Shown here in pieces: positions 8,245-16,219 of a stretch of 38,870 nt of DNA (position 1 is the stretch's first letter; every line of letters begins with the position of its first letter). The translations under genes were made by a program, and so were the position numbers. The stretch covers positions 1-38,870 of the forward strand of contig JBDUAD010000012.1 of NCBI GenBank assembly GCA_040004775.1. Direction: 5' to 3'. Under the pieces are notes generated by a model that did no database searches, was not told the origin of the DNA, and saw only the letters and a list, made by a program, of their open reading frames with translations. Source of the DNA: JALZBL01 sp040004775 (GTDB lineage: Bacteria > Actinomycetota > Actinomycetes > Mycobacteriales > Jatrophihabitantaceae).

Positions 8245-9171
8245 TCCGCTGTCGCGTTGGTAACCTGTGCCGAGCTGCCCGAGGGTGACGACGACGGCGC
8301 GGTGCTCGCCGAAGCCTGCGCAGACGCCGGCGTCAACCCCGCCTGGGTGGTCTGGGACGACCCCACGGTGGACTGGGCGGATTGGGACCTGGTGGTCGTG
8401 CGCTCGACCTGGGACTACACCACGCGGCGAGAGGAGTTCGTGCGGTGGGCCCGGCGGGTACCGCGGCTGGTCAACCCGGCCGACGTGATCGCGTGGAACT
8501 CCGACAAGACGTACCTGCGCGATCTGGCCGCCGCCGGCGTCGCCGTCGTGGCAACGACCTGGGCTGCGCCGGGGGAGCCGCTCGTGCTCCCGGACAGCGG
8601 TGAGTTCGTGGTCAAGCCGGTCATCGGTGCCGGTTCCATGGGAGTCGGCCGGTTCGAGGTCGACAACCGCGCGCAGGCGCTCGCGCACGGGGCCGCGTTG
8701 CACGCCGACGGCCTCGCGGTGATGGTGCAGCCGTACGTCAATGCGGTCGACACTGCGGGCGAGGTCGCCCTGATCCACCTCGACGGGCGATATTCCCATT
8801 GCATCCGCAAGGCCGCGATGCTCGCCCGCAGCGCTCCCATACCGGCGGTGTCGCCGGCGGACGGGCCGGTGGCCGGGCTGTCCTCCGAGCGGCGGCTGTT
8901 CGTGAGCGAGCGCATCAGCGCCCGTGCTCCGACAGACGAGGAGCGCACGGTAGCGGCCGGCGTGCTGGCCAACGTCCCGATTGCGGCCGACCTGCTCTAC
9001 GCCCGGGTCGATCTCGTGCCCGGAGAGGACGGGCCGTTGCTGCTCGAGCTGGAGCTCACCGAGCCGTCGCTGTTCCTGCAGTACGACGACGGTGCGGCGG
9101 GACGGCTGGCCACCGCGATCGCCACGCGAGCCGGCACGTCGGCGACCAGCAGCGCGCGGATCGGCCGGTGA
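8242..9171 (+). CDS. ATP-grasp superfamily ligase, substrate unknown
   Basis: A 309-residue protein with an ATP-grasp fold. Visible marks are 'STWDY' at 55-59, 'NSDKTYLRDL' at 86-95, the ATP-binding lysine segment 'FVVKPVIGAGSMGVG' at 122-136, and a C-terminal metal-binding strand rich in Glu ('LLLELELTEPSLF'). Such enzymes form an acylphosphate and join a carboxylate to an amine or thiol. The STWDY subgroup is, as I recall it, related to the DcsG/RimK-like ligases, but most members have no assigned substrate. The start is a predicted leaderless GTG. Its TGA overlaps the next gene's GTG, so it is coupled to the DUF445 protein. It sits 61 bp after ctaB. I do not assign a reaction. Confidence 0.85.
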   Translation: MSAVALVTCAELPEGDDDGAVLAEACADAGVNPAWVVWDDPTVDWADWDLVVVRSTWDYTTRREEFVRWARRVPRLVNPADVIAWNSDKTYLRDLAAAGVAVVATTWAAPGEPLVLPDSGEFVVKPVIGAGSMGVGRFEVDNRAQALAHGAALHADGLAVMVQPYVNAVDTAGEVALIHLDGRYSHCIRKAAMLARSAPIPAVSPADGPVAGLSSERRLFVSERISARAPTDEERTVAAGVLANVPIAADLLYARVDLVPGEDGPLLLELELTEPSLFLQYDDGAAGRLATAIATRAGTSATSSARIGR

Positions 9172-10418
9172 GCGTCCCCTTCGCCGCGAGCGAGGAGCAA
9201 CGCGCCGGCCTGCGGCGGATGAAGAGCGTCGCCTCGGGATTCCTGCTGGTTGCGGCGGCGCTGTTCGTGGTCAGCGTGGTGGCCGGCGACGGGCACGGAC
9301 TGTGGGGATATCTGCAGGCGATGACGGAGGCGGCCATGGTCGGCGGGCTGGCGGACTGGTTCGCGGTGACCGCGCTGTTCCGATACCCGCTTGGGCTGCC
9401 GATCCCGCACACGGCGATCATCCCGCGCAAGAAGGACCAGATCGGCGCGAGCCTCGGCGCATTCGTGCAGCAGAACTTCCTCACCGCCGAGATCGTCGGC
9501 GAGCGCGTGCGGGCGGCGCGGGTGCCCTACCGGGTGGGGGAATGGCTGGCCGACCCGGCCCACGCCGCCCGTCTGACCGAAGAGGTGTCGTTGGCGCTGG
9601 TCGGGGCGGCCGAGGTGCTGCGCGACGACGAGATCCGCAGCGCAGTGGCCCAGTACGCCGAGCAGCGGCTGCAAGAGATCCCGCTCTCGCCGGTGCTGGC
9701 CCGAGTCATCGACATCGTGATCGACGGTGGCCAGCATCAGGTGGCCCTCACCGCCGGCCTGCGCGGTCTCATGCGCTTTCTCGAGGACAACCGCAGCATG
9801 CTGCGGTTTCGGCTGTCCGAGGAATCGCCCGAGTGGGTACCCAGCTGGCTCGACGACCGGGTGTTCGCCCGGCTCTTCACCGGCCTGCAGTCGTTCCTCG
9901 CCGACATCGTGGCCGACGACGAGCACGAGTTCCGTGAGCAGTTCGACCTGCGCCTACGGGCCTACGCGATCGCTCTGCGCGAGGACCCGGAAACGGCGGC
10001 GCGGGTAGAGGCCATCAAGAGCCAGGTACTCACCCACCCGGCGGTCCGTAGCTACCTGGGCTCGCTCTGGCTCACACTGAAGTCGGCCCTGCTCGCCGCC
10101 GCGGCCGATCCGACCTCGGCCCTGCGCACCACCACCCAGTCCCTGGTGGTGCAGGTCGGCACCGCCTTGCGCGACGACGCCCGGCTGGCCGACAAGGTCG
10201 ACGGCTGGCTCGACGCCGCCCTGGTGCACCTGCTCAGCCGCTACGCCAGTGACATCGCCGATCTCATCACCGTCACGGTGGAACGCTGGGACGCCGAGGA
10301 GACAAGCCGCCGCCTCGAGCTTCAGGTCGGGCGCGACCTGCAGTTCATCCGGGTCAACGGCACGGTGGTCGGTGCTCTCGTCGGGGTGCTGATACACACA
10401 GTGGCGCAAATTCTCTGA
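9168..10418 (+). CDS. DUF445 family membrane-associated protein
   Basis: A 416-residue protein of the DUF445 (YjiN-like) family, function unknown. One transmembrane segment is near the N-terminus (about 20-40) and a hydrophobic segment closes the C-terminus ('GALVGVLIHTVAQIL'). The characteristic region 'GLADWFAVTALFRYPLGLPI' with 'HTAIIPRKKDQIG' follows the first segment. The middle is soluble and helical. The start is GTG at 9168, overlapping the ATP-grasp TGA by four bases (GTGA), so the two are probably translated together. It is convergent with ctaA across 99 bp, in which I see no strong terminator. The family call is firm; the role is not known. Confidence 0.88.
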   Translation: MSVPFAASEEQRAGLRRMKSVASGFLLVAAALFVVSVVAGDGHGLWGYLQAMTEAAMVGGLADWFAVTALFRYPLGLPIPHTAIIPRKKDQIGASLGAFVQQNFLTAEIVGERVRAARVPYRVGEWLADPAHAARLTEEVSLALVGAAEVLRDDEIRSAVAQYAEQRLQEIPLSPVLARVIDIVIDGGQHQVALTAGLRGLMRFLEDNRSMLRFRLSEESPEWVPSWLDDRVFARLFTGLQSFLADIVADDEHEFREQFDLRLRAYAIALREDPETAARVEAIKSQVLTHPAVRSYLGSLWLTLKSALLAAAADPTSALRTTTQSLVVQVGTALRDDARLADKVDGWLDAALVHLLSRYASDIADLITVTVERWDAEETSRRLELQVGRDLQFIRVNGTVVGALVGVLIHTVAQIL

Positions 10419-10517
10419 GCCGTCGTGTCGGACGCCGGCAACCGCTGGACGCTGCTGTGTCGCCCGGCCGCGGGTGGCCCCTGAGTAGCACGACACGCCG
10501 CCCCGGCGGGTCGACTG

Positions 10518-11510
10518 CTACGAGGCCACGGTGTCCCTCTGGGAGACGACGCAGAGCCAGACGAGCACGGCGGCGGCCCAGACGGTGCAGGCGCCGAAGA
10601 CGTGCAGCCCAACCAGCAGGCTGGGCAGCGAGGTGAAGTACTGAACGAAGCCGATCAGGCCCTGGGCCAGTTCCACCGCGACGAGCAGAGCCGCTGCCCG
10701 CTGCAGCGCGTGCGTGGCGTGGACCGCGCGCAGCACGAGCAGCAGGCCGATGCTCAGTCCGACGAGCACCATGACCGCGTCGGCGTGCAGCTGACTGACC
10801 GTCTCCGGATCCAGGCCGTTGCGGTGGACACGGCCGTTGTCGGTAGCGGCGCCGGCGTGCGGGCCGCTGCCGGTGACCGCCGTTCCGATCACCAGGACGG
10901 CAGCGGTGACGGCTACGACGATCCCGGTCAGCAGGCGGACCGGGGCATCAACCGCGGCGGCCGGTTGAGGGGCCTCGGCGCGCACTCGCCACCACAGAAG
11001 CATGGTTATCGCGATCATCACCATGGACAGCAGCAGGTGCAGCGACACCACCCACGGGTTGAGGTGGGTCAGCACCGAGATCCCACCGACCACGGCCTGG
11101 GCCGGGATCCCGACGAACGCGGCCACGGCCCACCACACCGCCCGACGCTGGCGCACCGCGACGACCAAGGTGGCCACGGCGACCACCACGAGCACGAAGG
11201 TCAGCGTCCGGTTGCTGAATTCGATCCAGCCGTGGGCGCCGGTCTCGCGCGTGCGCACCAGCGAGCCCTCGGTGCAGCGCGGCCACGTCGGGCAGCCCAA
11301 CCCGGAGGCGCTCAACCGCACCGCCCCACCGGTGACCACGATGACGATGTTGGCCAGGACCGACGCCGCGGCCAAGCGGGTGAGGACCACCGGGCGCCGC
11401 AACCACGATCCGAGGCCGGTGGCGGCATCGGGAGGCGTCGCCGCCGGTCCGGCCGCGGCGCGCGATCCGGACCCGGCCGCCGCGCGGGTCAGCCGGTCGG
11501 TCCCGCTCAT
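10518..11510 (-). CDS. ctaA: Heme A synthase (COX15/CtaA family)
   Basis: Oxidises the C8 methyl of heme O to a formyl group, giving heme A for aa3-type oxidase; a polytopic membrane protein. About eight hydrophobic helices are visible after a ~40-residue Ala-rich lead. Conserved residues include the external Cys pair C73/C79 in 'LGCPTWPRC' and heme-ligand histidines in 'HGWIEFSNR' (H93), 'THLNPWVVSLH' (H149, H158) and 'QLHADAVM'. ATG at 11510 overlaps the permease stop (ATGA), which is preferred to ATG at 11516. It is cotranscribed with the ABC-2 exporter upstream. The 330-residue length fits actinobacterial CtaA. Confidence 0.94.
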   Translation of the reverse strand: MSGTDRLTRAAAGSGSRAAAGPAATPPDAATGLGSWLRRPVVLTRLAAASVLANIVIVVTGGAVRLSASGLGCPTWPRCTEGSLVRTRETGAHGWIEFSNRTLTFVLVVVAVATLVVAVRQRRAVWWAVAAFVGIPAQAVVGGISVLTHLNPWVVSLHLLLSMVMIAITMLLWWRVRAEAPQPAAAVDAPVRLLTGIVVAVTAAVLVIGTAVTGSGPHAGAATDNGRVHRNGLDPETVSQLHADAVMVLVGLSIGLLLVLRAVHATHALQRAAALLVAVELAQGLIGFVQYFTSLPSLLVGLHVFGACTVWAAAVLVWLCVVSQRDTVAS

Positions 11511-12280
11511 TCCCATCGGAACCACCGCGTCGCGGCCGGCAGTGCCACCGCAGCCCACACCAGAAGGGTAAGCAGCGGGCGCACCGGCAGTATCCGTCCG
11601 TCCTGGAGCACGGCGTGCAGGCCGTCGGACAGCGCGGCCGAGGGCAGCAGCCGAAGCACGTCGCGCAGCGCCCCCGGATACCGGCTCAACGGCACGGCGA
11701 TCCCACCTAGGAACAACAGCACCAGCCAGGCCAGGTTGGCCGCGGCCAGGGTGACCTCGGCCCGCAGCGTGCCGGCGATCAGCAGGCCGAGACCGCCGAA
11801 GGCCAGCGTGCCGGCCAGGACCAGCACCGCCACCGACACGGGATCACCGTGCGGATGCCAGCCCAGCAGCAGCCCGACTACGACGACCAGGGCGATCTGC
11901 AGCCCCTCGAGCCCCAGCACGGCCAGCGCCTTGCCCAGCAGCAGGACGGAGCGGGGCAGCGCGGTGGCGCCGAGCCGCTTCAGCACGCCGTACTTGCGCT
12001 CGAACGCGGTGCCGATGGCCAGACCGGTGAACGACGCACTCATGACCGACAGGGCGATGATGCTGGGTACCACGAAGTCGATCCGCCGCCCGTCCAGGGA
12101 GTACAGGAACGGCAGGTTGAAGAAGACGAGCAGGAGCAGCGGGATGACCAGCGTGAGGCCGACCTGCTCGCCGTTGCGCAGCAGGAGCCGCAGCTCCATG
12201 CCGGTCTGCGCGGTGAGCATCCGACCCGGTGGCGCGGCACCCGGGTCCGGCGCCCAGCGTCCGGCGGCGACGGCGGTCAT
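11507..12280 (-). CDS. ABC-2 type transporter permease
   Basis: A 257-residue membrane protein with about six hydrophobic helices ('LVIPLLLLVFFNLPFLY', 'FVVPSIIALSVMSASFTG', 'VLVLAGTLAFGGLGLLIAG' and others) in the ABC-2 permease pattern, and the cytoplasmic 'ERKYGVLKRLGATALPRS' coupling-helix region typical of this family. ATG at 12280 overlaps the ATPase TGA (ATGA), and its own TGA overlaps the ctaA ATG. It pairs with the upstream ATPase as an exporter of unknown substrate. Linkage to ctaA is, as I recall, seen in several actinobacteria, so a role near heme or oxidase biogenesis is possible but only inferred. Confidence 0.88.
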   Translation of the reverse strand: MTAVAAGRWAPDPGAAPPGRMLTAQTGMELRLLLRNGEQVGLTLVIPLLLLVFFNLPFLYSLDGRRIDFVVPSIIALSVMSASFTGLAIGTAFERKYGVLKRLGATALPRSVLLLGKALAVLGLEGLQIALVVVVGLLLGWHPHGDPVSVAVLVLAGTLAFGGLGLLIAGTLRAEVTLAAANLAWLVLLFLGGIAVPLSRYPGALRDVLRLLPSAALSDGLHAVLQDGRILPVRPLLTLLVWAAVALPAATRWFRWE

Positions 12281-13197
12281 GCCCGGATCTCGTGGCCGGT
12301 GAGGTCGAGGAACACGTCCTCGAGGCTGCGGCGGGTGACCGACAGGTCGGTGACGAGGACGTCTCGGCGGGCGCACCACGCGGTCACGGCCGCGATGACA
12401 TCAGGGGTGGCCGGGCCGAGCACGAGGTATTCACCGGCGCTGCGCTCGGTGACCCGGGCCCCGGCCGGCAGATCGGCGTCGAGCGCCTCCACGTCCAGCC
12501 CGGACGCGCAGGAGAAGCGCAGCTGCCCGTCCCCGGATCCGCGCACCAGGTCTTCAGGCGTGCCCTGGGCGACGATCCGCCCGGCGTCGAGCACCACCAC
12601 CTGGTCGGCCAGCGACTCCGCCTCCTGCAGGTAGTGGGTGGTCAGCACCACGCCCACGCCGTCGCGGCGCAGCTCGGAGATGAGTTCCCACGTGCCGCGG
12701 CGGCCCTGGGGGTCCATCCCGGCGGTGGGCTCGTCGAGGAAGACCAGCTCCGGCCGGCCGACCAGCGCCGCGGCCAGTGACAGGCGCTGCTTCTGACCGC
12801 CGGACAGCCGCTTGACCGGCACCCGGGCGACCTCGCTCAGGCCGACGCGATCAAGCAGCGCGGCGACGTCCTGCGGATGCCGGGCGTAGGCGGCGAACAG
12901 AGCCAGCAGCTCGTCGGCCCGAGCCGCGGTGTAGCCGCCGATGCCGTCCTGCAGCATCACGCCGATCCGGGCCCGGGCTTCGGCCGAGCCGGGCTGGTGG
13001 CCGAGCACGCGCACGGTTCCCTCGTCGGGGCGGCGGTAGCCCTCGCAGATCTCGATGGTGGTGGTCTTGCCGGCGCCGTTGGGCCCGAGCACGGCAAGGA
13101 TCTCGCCGCGGGGCAGCAGCAGGTCGAGGCCGTCGACGGCCGTACGCGGGCCGTAGCGCTTGACGAGGCCGTGCACCTCGACCGCGGCGTGACTCAC
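12277..13197 (-). CDS. ABC transporter ATP-binding protein (drug/antigen exporter type)
   Basis: A 306-residue nucleotide-binding subunit. Walker A 'GPNGAGKTT' is at about 38-46, the Q-loop region at 'VMLQDGIGG', the signature 'LSGGQKQR', Walker B 'LVFLDEPTAGMD', and the H-loop 'TTHYLQEAE'. The C-terminal ~80 residues form the accessory domain seen in ABC-2 exporters of the DrrA/CcmA type. The start is GTG at 13197, with no Shine-Dalgarno but with TACACT ending 6 bases upstream, so it is a leaderless candidate. It leads the ATPase-permease-ctaA operon. The substrate is unknown. Confidence 0.9.
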   Translation of the reverse strand: MSHAAVEVHGLVKRYGPRTAVDGLDLLLPRGEILAVLGPNGAGKTTTIEICEGYRRPDEGTVRVLGHQPGSAEARARIGVMLQDGIGGYTAARADELLALFAAYARHPQDVAALLDRVGLSEVARVPVKRLSGGQKQRLSLAAALVGRPELVFLDEPTAGMDPQGRRGTWELISELRRDGVGVVLTTHYLQEAESLADQVVVLDAGRIVAQGTPEDLVRGSGDGQLRFSCASGLDVEALDADLPAGARVTERSAGEYLVLGPATPDVIAAVTAWCARRDVLVTDLSVTRRSLEDVFLDLTGHEIRA

Positions 13198-13209
13198 TCG
13201 ACGAGTGTA
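13195..13209 (-). promoter_or_regulatory. Candidate leaderless promoter of the ABC-ctaA operon (-10 TACACT)
   Basis: On the minus strand TACACT (13209-13204) is followed by 6 bases and then GTG at 13197. No ribosome-binding site is present. No -35 match is seen at 16-18 bp. Confidence 0.5.
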
Positions 13210-13272
13210 GGGACGCGGTCCTGCGCGCCCGCGGCGTCGGCCCGGTTACCGGTCGAGCCGGACCGGCCCAGC

Positions 13273-13956
13273 TCAGCCGCCGGACTTGACCACCGACGCG
13301 TAGCTGCCGACGTACTGCTGCCCGGACAGTTCCTGCACCGCGCCGCGGACGGTCTCGGTAATCTCGCGCAGTACCCGGGCGCTGCGCTCGTCCTCCGGCC
13401 GGCCGGAGAAGTCCAGCGGCGAGCCGAAGCGGACCTCCACCGGCTCCCGGTGCCACTCGCGCGTACCCGGTGGCTGGACCCGCTCCGTGCCGACCAGGCC
13501 CACCGGCACCACCGGCACGCCGGTCCGCAGCGCGATGCGGGCCACGCCGGTACGGAACCGGTGCAGCCGCCCGTCGGGTGAACGGGTGCCTTCGGGAAAG
13601 ATGCCGAACGCCCGATGCTGGGCCAGCAGGTCGACGCAGATGTCCACCGACGCCGCGGCCGCGCGCATGTCGCCGCGCTCCACCGGCACCTGGCCGATCG
13701 CCTCGAACACCGTCTTGGTGATCAGTCCCCGTACTCCCGGAGTCGTGAAGTATTCGGCCTTGGCCAGATAGGCCACCTGGCGTCGGGCGGCCAACGTGGT
13801 GAAGATCTCGTCGGCGAACGAGACGTGATTGGCGGCGATGATGACCGGCCCGGAGCGAGGCACGAAGGCCCGGCCGGTGACCTCGGGCCGGAATACCGCA
13901 CGTAACGTGGGGGAGACCGTGAGCTCCAGCGCGCGGTACAACACGGTCGGCAACAT
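13273..13956 (-). CDS. 1-acyl-sn-glycerol-3-phosphate acyltransferase (PlsC family)
   Basis: A 227-residue acyltransferase that acylates lysophosphatidate or a related acceptor at the membrane. The catalytic HX4D motif is 'NHVSFADE' (H44, D49), the substrate-binding motif is 'FPEGTRSPDG' (EGTR at about 122-125), and a third block is 'VPVVPVGLVGTE'. The frame is open for ~50 codons upstream; ATG at 13956 is chosen because it precedes the family's usual opening, but an in-frame GTG at 13977 is possible and neither has a clear ribosome-binding site. It is divergent from sufR and 75 bp upstream of the ABC operon. The exact acyl acceptor cannot be read from sequence. Confidence 0.85.
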   Translation of the reverse strand: MLPTVLYRALELTVSPTLRAVFRPEVTGRAFVPRSGPVIIAANHVSFADEIFTTLAARRQVAYLAKAEYFTTPGVRGLITKTVFEAIGQVPVERGDMRAAAASVDICVDLLAQHRAFGIFPEGTRSPDGRLHRFRTGVARIALRTGVPVVPVGLVGTERVQPPGTREWHREPVEVRFGSPLDFSGRPEDERSARVLREITETVRGAVQELSGQQYVGSYASVVKSGG

Positions 13957-13994
13957 ACCGTCGCCATCAGGGCCCACCCCGCCCGCTGAGCGCC

Positions 13995-14026
13995 GTGGAA
14001 ATAGGTCATAATGGTGTTGTGGAAAT
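13995..14026 (+). promoter_or_regulatory. sufR promoter with flanking direct repeat
   Basis: CATAAT at 14007-14012 ends 6 bases before the sufR GTG at 14019, and there is no Shine-Dalgarno, so a leaderless transcript is predicted. The -10 lies between two copies of GTGGAAAT (13995-14002 and 14019-14026), 24 bp start to start. Because SufR-type regulators commonly control their own operon, this repeat is a candidate operator; that link is inferred. Confidence 0.5.
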
Positions 14027-14792
14027 CGAGCAGACCGCGCAACGGCAAGCGGCCGCCCGGGCGCCGATGGCCTCGGCCGCACCGATCGGCGACGCTTCGG
14101 CCGCACCGGTCGGCGACGCTTCGGCCGAGGTCCGCACTCGCGACGCGGTGGCCCGTCTCATCCTGGAGTCCGGTCCGCTGTCGGCGGCCGCACTGGCCGA
14201 GCGGCTGCAGATCTCTGCGGCCGCGGTGCGCCGCCACCTCGACGCCCTCGTCGCCCAGGGTCGCCTGAGCAGCCGCGAGCCGCGCGCTGCCGCCTCACGG
14301 GGCCAGGTCTCCCGGGGTCGGGGCCGCCCGGCCCGCACCTACGCCCTCACCGACGCCGGGCGCGCCGCCCTGCCCCACGCCTACGACGACCTGGCCACCA
14401 CCGCGCTGCGCTATCTGCGTGAGTCCGGCGGCGAGCAGGCGGTCGCGCGCTTCGCCGAGCACCGGGCGGCCCAGCTGGAGACCACGCTGCTGGCCTCGGG
14501 CCATCTCGACCCGGACGCGCCGGACCCCGACGGCCTGGCCCGCGCGCTGAGCAGCGCTGGCTACGCTTCCACCACGCAGTCCGCGGTGGCCGGCACGCAG
14601 CTGTGCCAACACCACTGCCCGGTGGCCCACGTCGCCGCCCAGTTCCCCGAACTCTGCGAAGCCGAAACCCGTGCGTTCGAGCGCGTCCTCGGCACCTACG
14701 TCCAGCGTCTGGCCACGATCGCCCACGGCGACGGCGTCTGCACCACCCACGTTCCCAACCACCCCCACCGGCAGGAAGCGGTATCGCAATGA
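14019..14792 (+). CDS. sufR: SufR-type Fe-S cluster-binding transcriptional regulator
   Basis: A 257-residue winged-helix repressor expected to sense Fe-S status and control the suf operon. The N-terminal ~40 residues are low-complexity and carry a 24-bp DNA duplication. The HTH follows at about 42-115 ('AALAERLQISAAAVRRHL', wing near 'GRGRPARTYALT'). The C-terminal domain has C196, C200, C213 and C241 in 'CQHHCPVAH', 'PELCEAE' and 'GDGVCTTH', the pattern expected of cluster ligands. GTG at 14019 is chosen from the leaderless promoter geometry; an upstream in-frame GTG at 13995 would precede the -10. Its TGA overlaps the sufB ATG (ATGA). Confidence 0.9.
   Translation: MEIEQTAQRQAAARAPMASAAPIGDASAAPVGDASAEVRTRDAVARLILESGPLSAAALAERLQISAAAVRRHLDALVAQGRLSSREPRAAASRGQVSRGRGRPARTYALTDAGRAALPHAYDDLATTALRYLRESGGEQAVARFAEHRAAQLETTLLASGHLDPDAPDPDGLARALSSAGYASTTQSAVAGTQLCQHHCPVAHVAAQFPELCEAETRAFERVLGTYVQRLATIAHGDGVCTTHVPNHPHRQEAVSQ
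14073..14120. repeat. 24-bp tandem duplication in the sufR 5' coding region
   Basis: Two 24-bp units (14073-14096 and 14097-14120) differ at one base and encode the repeated 'SAAPIGDA/SAAPVGDA' octapeptide ahead of the HTH domain. The start of a third unit follows. The reading frame is preserved. Confidence 0.85.
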
Positions 14793-16219
14793 CCACGGCA
14801 CCCGAGCGCACCCTCACCCAGAACGAGCAGATCGACGCCCTCGGGCGGTACGCCTTCGGCTGGGCCGACTCCGACACGGCTGGTGCCGCGGCCCGCCGCG
14901 GGCTCAACCCGGAAGTCGTCGCGGACATCTCGGCCAAGAAGAGCGAGCCGGCCTGGATGCTCGAGCGTCGCCTCAAGGCCCTGGAGATCTTCGACCGCAA
15001 GCCGATGCCTTCGTGGGGGTCGGACCTGTCCGGGATCGACTTCGACAACATCAAGTACTTCGTCCGCTCCACCGAGAAGCAGGCGGCCAGCTGGGAGGAC
15101 CTGCCGGACGAGATCCGCAACACGTATGACCGCCTCGGCATCCCGGAGGCCGAGAAGCAGCGGCTGGTCTCCGGCGTTGCCGCGCAGTACGAGTCCGAGG
15201 TGGTCTACCACCAGATCCGCGAGGACCTCGAGGCCCAGGGCGTGATCTTCCTCGACACCGACTCCGGCCTGCGCGAGCACGAGGAGCTGTTCAAGGAATA
15301 CTTCGGCTCGGTCATCCCGTCCGGGGACAACAAGTTCGCCGCGCTCAACACCGCGGTGTGGTCCGGCGGCTCGTTCATCTACGTGCCGAAGGGCGTGCAC
15401 GTCGACATCCCGCTGCAGGCCTACTTCCGGATCAACACCGAGAACATGGGCCAGTTCGAGCGGACCCTGATCATCGCCGACGAGGGCTCCTCGGTGCACT
15501 ACGTCGAGGGCTGCACGGCGCCGATCTACTCCAGTGACTCGCTGCACTCCGCGGTCGTGGAGATCATCGTGAAGAAGGACGCCCACGTCCGCTACACCAC
15601 GATCCAGAACTGGTCGAACAACGTCTACAACCTGGTGACCAAGCGGGCGCGGGCCGAGGCCGGCGCCACGATGGAGTGGGTCGACGGCAACATCGGCTCG
15701 AAGGTGACCATGAAGTACCCGGCGGTCTGGATGACCGGCGAGCACGCCAAGGGTGAGGTGCTCTCCATCGCCTTCGCTGGCGAGGGCCAGCACCAGGACG
15801 CCGGCGCCAAGATGCTGCACCTGGCTCCGCACACCAGCTCGAACATCATCTCCAAGTCGGTGGCCCGGGGCGGCGGCCGCACGTCCTACCGCGGCCTGGT
15901 CCAGGTCAACAAGGGCGCGCACCACAGCCGGTCCACGGTGAAGTGCGACGCCCTGTTGATCGACGACATCAGCCGTTCGGACACCTACCCCTACGTCGAC
16001 GTCCGCGAGGACGACGTGTCGATGGGGCACGAGGCGACGGTGTCCAAGGTCAGCGCCGACCAGCTCTTCTATCTCATGAGCCGCGGGCTGACCGAGGACG
16101 AGGCCATGGCCATGGTGGTGCGCGGGTTCGTCGAGCCGATCGCCCGGGAACTGCCGATGGAGTACGCCCTCGAGCTGAACCGGCTGATCGAGCTGCAGAT
16201 GGAGGGCGCGGTCGGATGA
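14789..16219 (+). CDS. sufB: Fe-S cluster assembly scaffold SufB
   Basis: Core scaffold of the SufBC2D complex, on which Fe-S clusters are built in the cytosol. The 476-residue protein has 'YAFGWADSD' near the start, the beta-helix core with 'TLIIADEGSSVHYVEGCTAP' (C242), and the 'STVKCDALLIDD' block with C386, the likely equivalent of the essential scaffold Cys, followed by 'GHEATVSK'. No intein interrupts it, unlike SufB in several mycobacteria. ATG overlaps the sufR stop (ATGA), and its own stop overlaps the sufD ATG in the same way. Identity is secure. Confidence 0.97.
   Translation: MTTAPERTLTQNEQIDALGRYAFGWADSDTAGAAARRGLNPEVVADISAKKSEPAWMLERRLKALEIFDRKPMPSWGSDLSGIDFDNIKYFVRSTEKQAASWEDLPDEIRNTYDRLGIPEAEKQRLVSGVAAQYESEVVYHQIREDLEAQGVIFLDTDSGLREHEELFKEYFGSVIPSGDNKFAALNTAVWSGGSFIYVPKGVHVDIPLQAYFRINTENMGQFERTLIIADEGSSVHYVEGCTAPIYSSDSLHSAVVEIIVKKDAHVRYTTIQNWSNNVYNLVTKRARAEAGATMEWVDGNIGSKVTMKYPAVWMTGEHAKGEVLSIAFAGEGQHQDAGAKMLHLAPHTSSNIISKSVARGGGRTSYRGLVQVNKGAHHSRSTVKCDALLIDDISRSDTYPYVDVREDDVSMGHEATVSKVSADQLFYLMSRGLTEDEAMAMVVRGFVEPIARELPMEYALELNRLIELQMEGAVG

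Noticed and set aside
10419..10517. Terminator between convergent DUF445 and ctaA
   Set aside because: Only short (4-7 bp) or widely separated inverted repeats are present; none is convincing.
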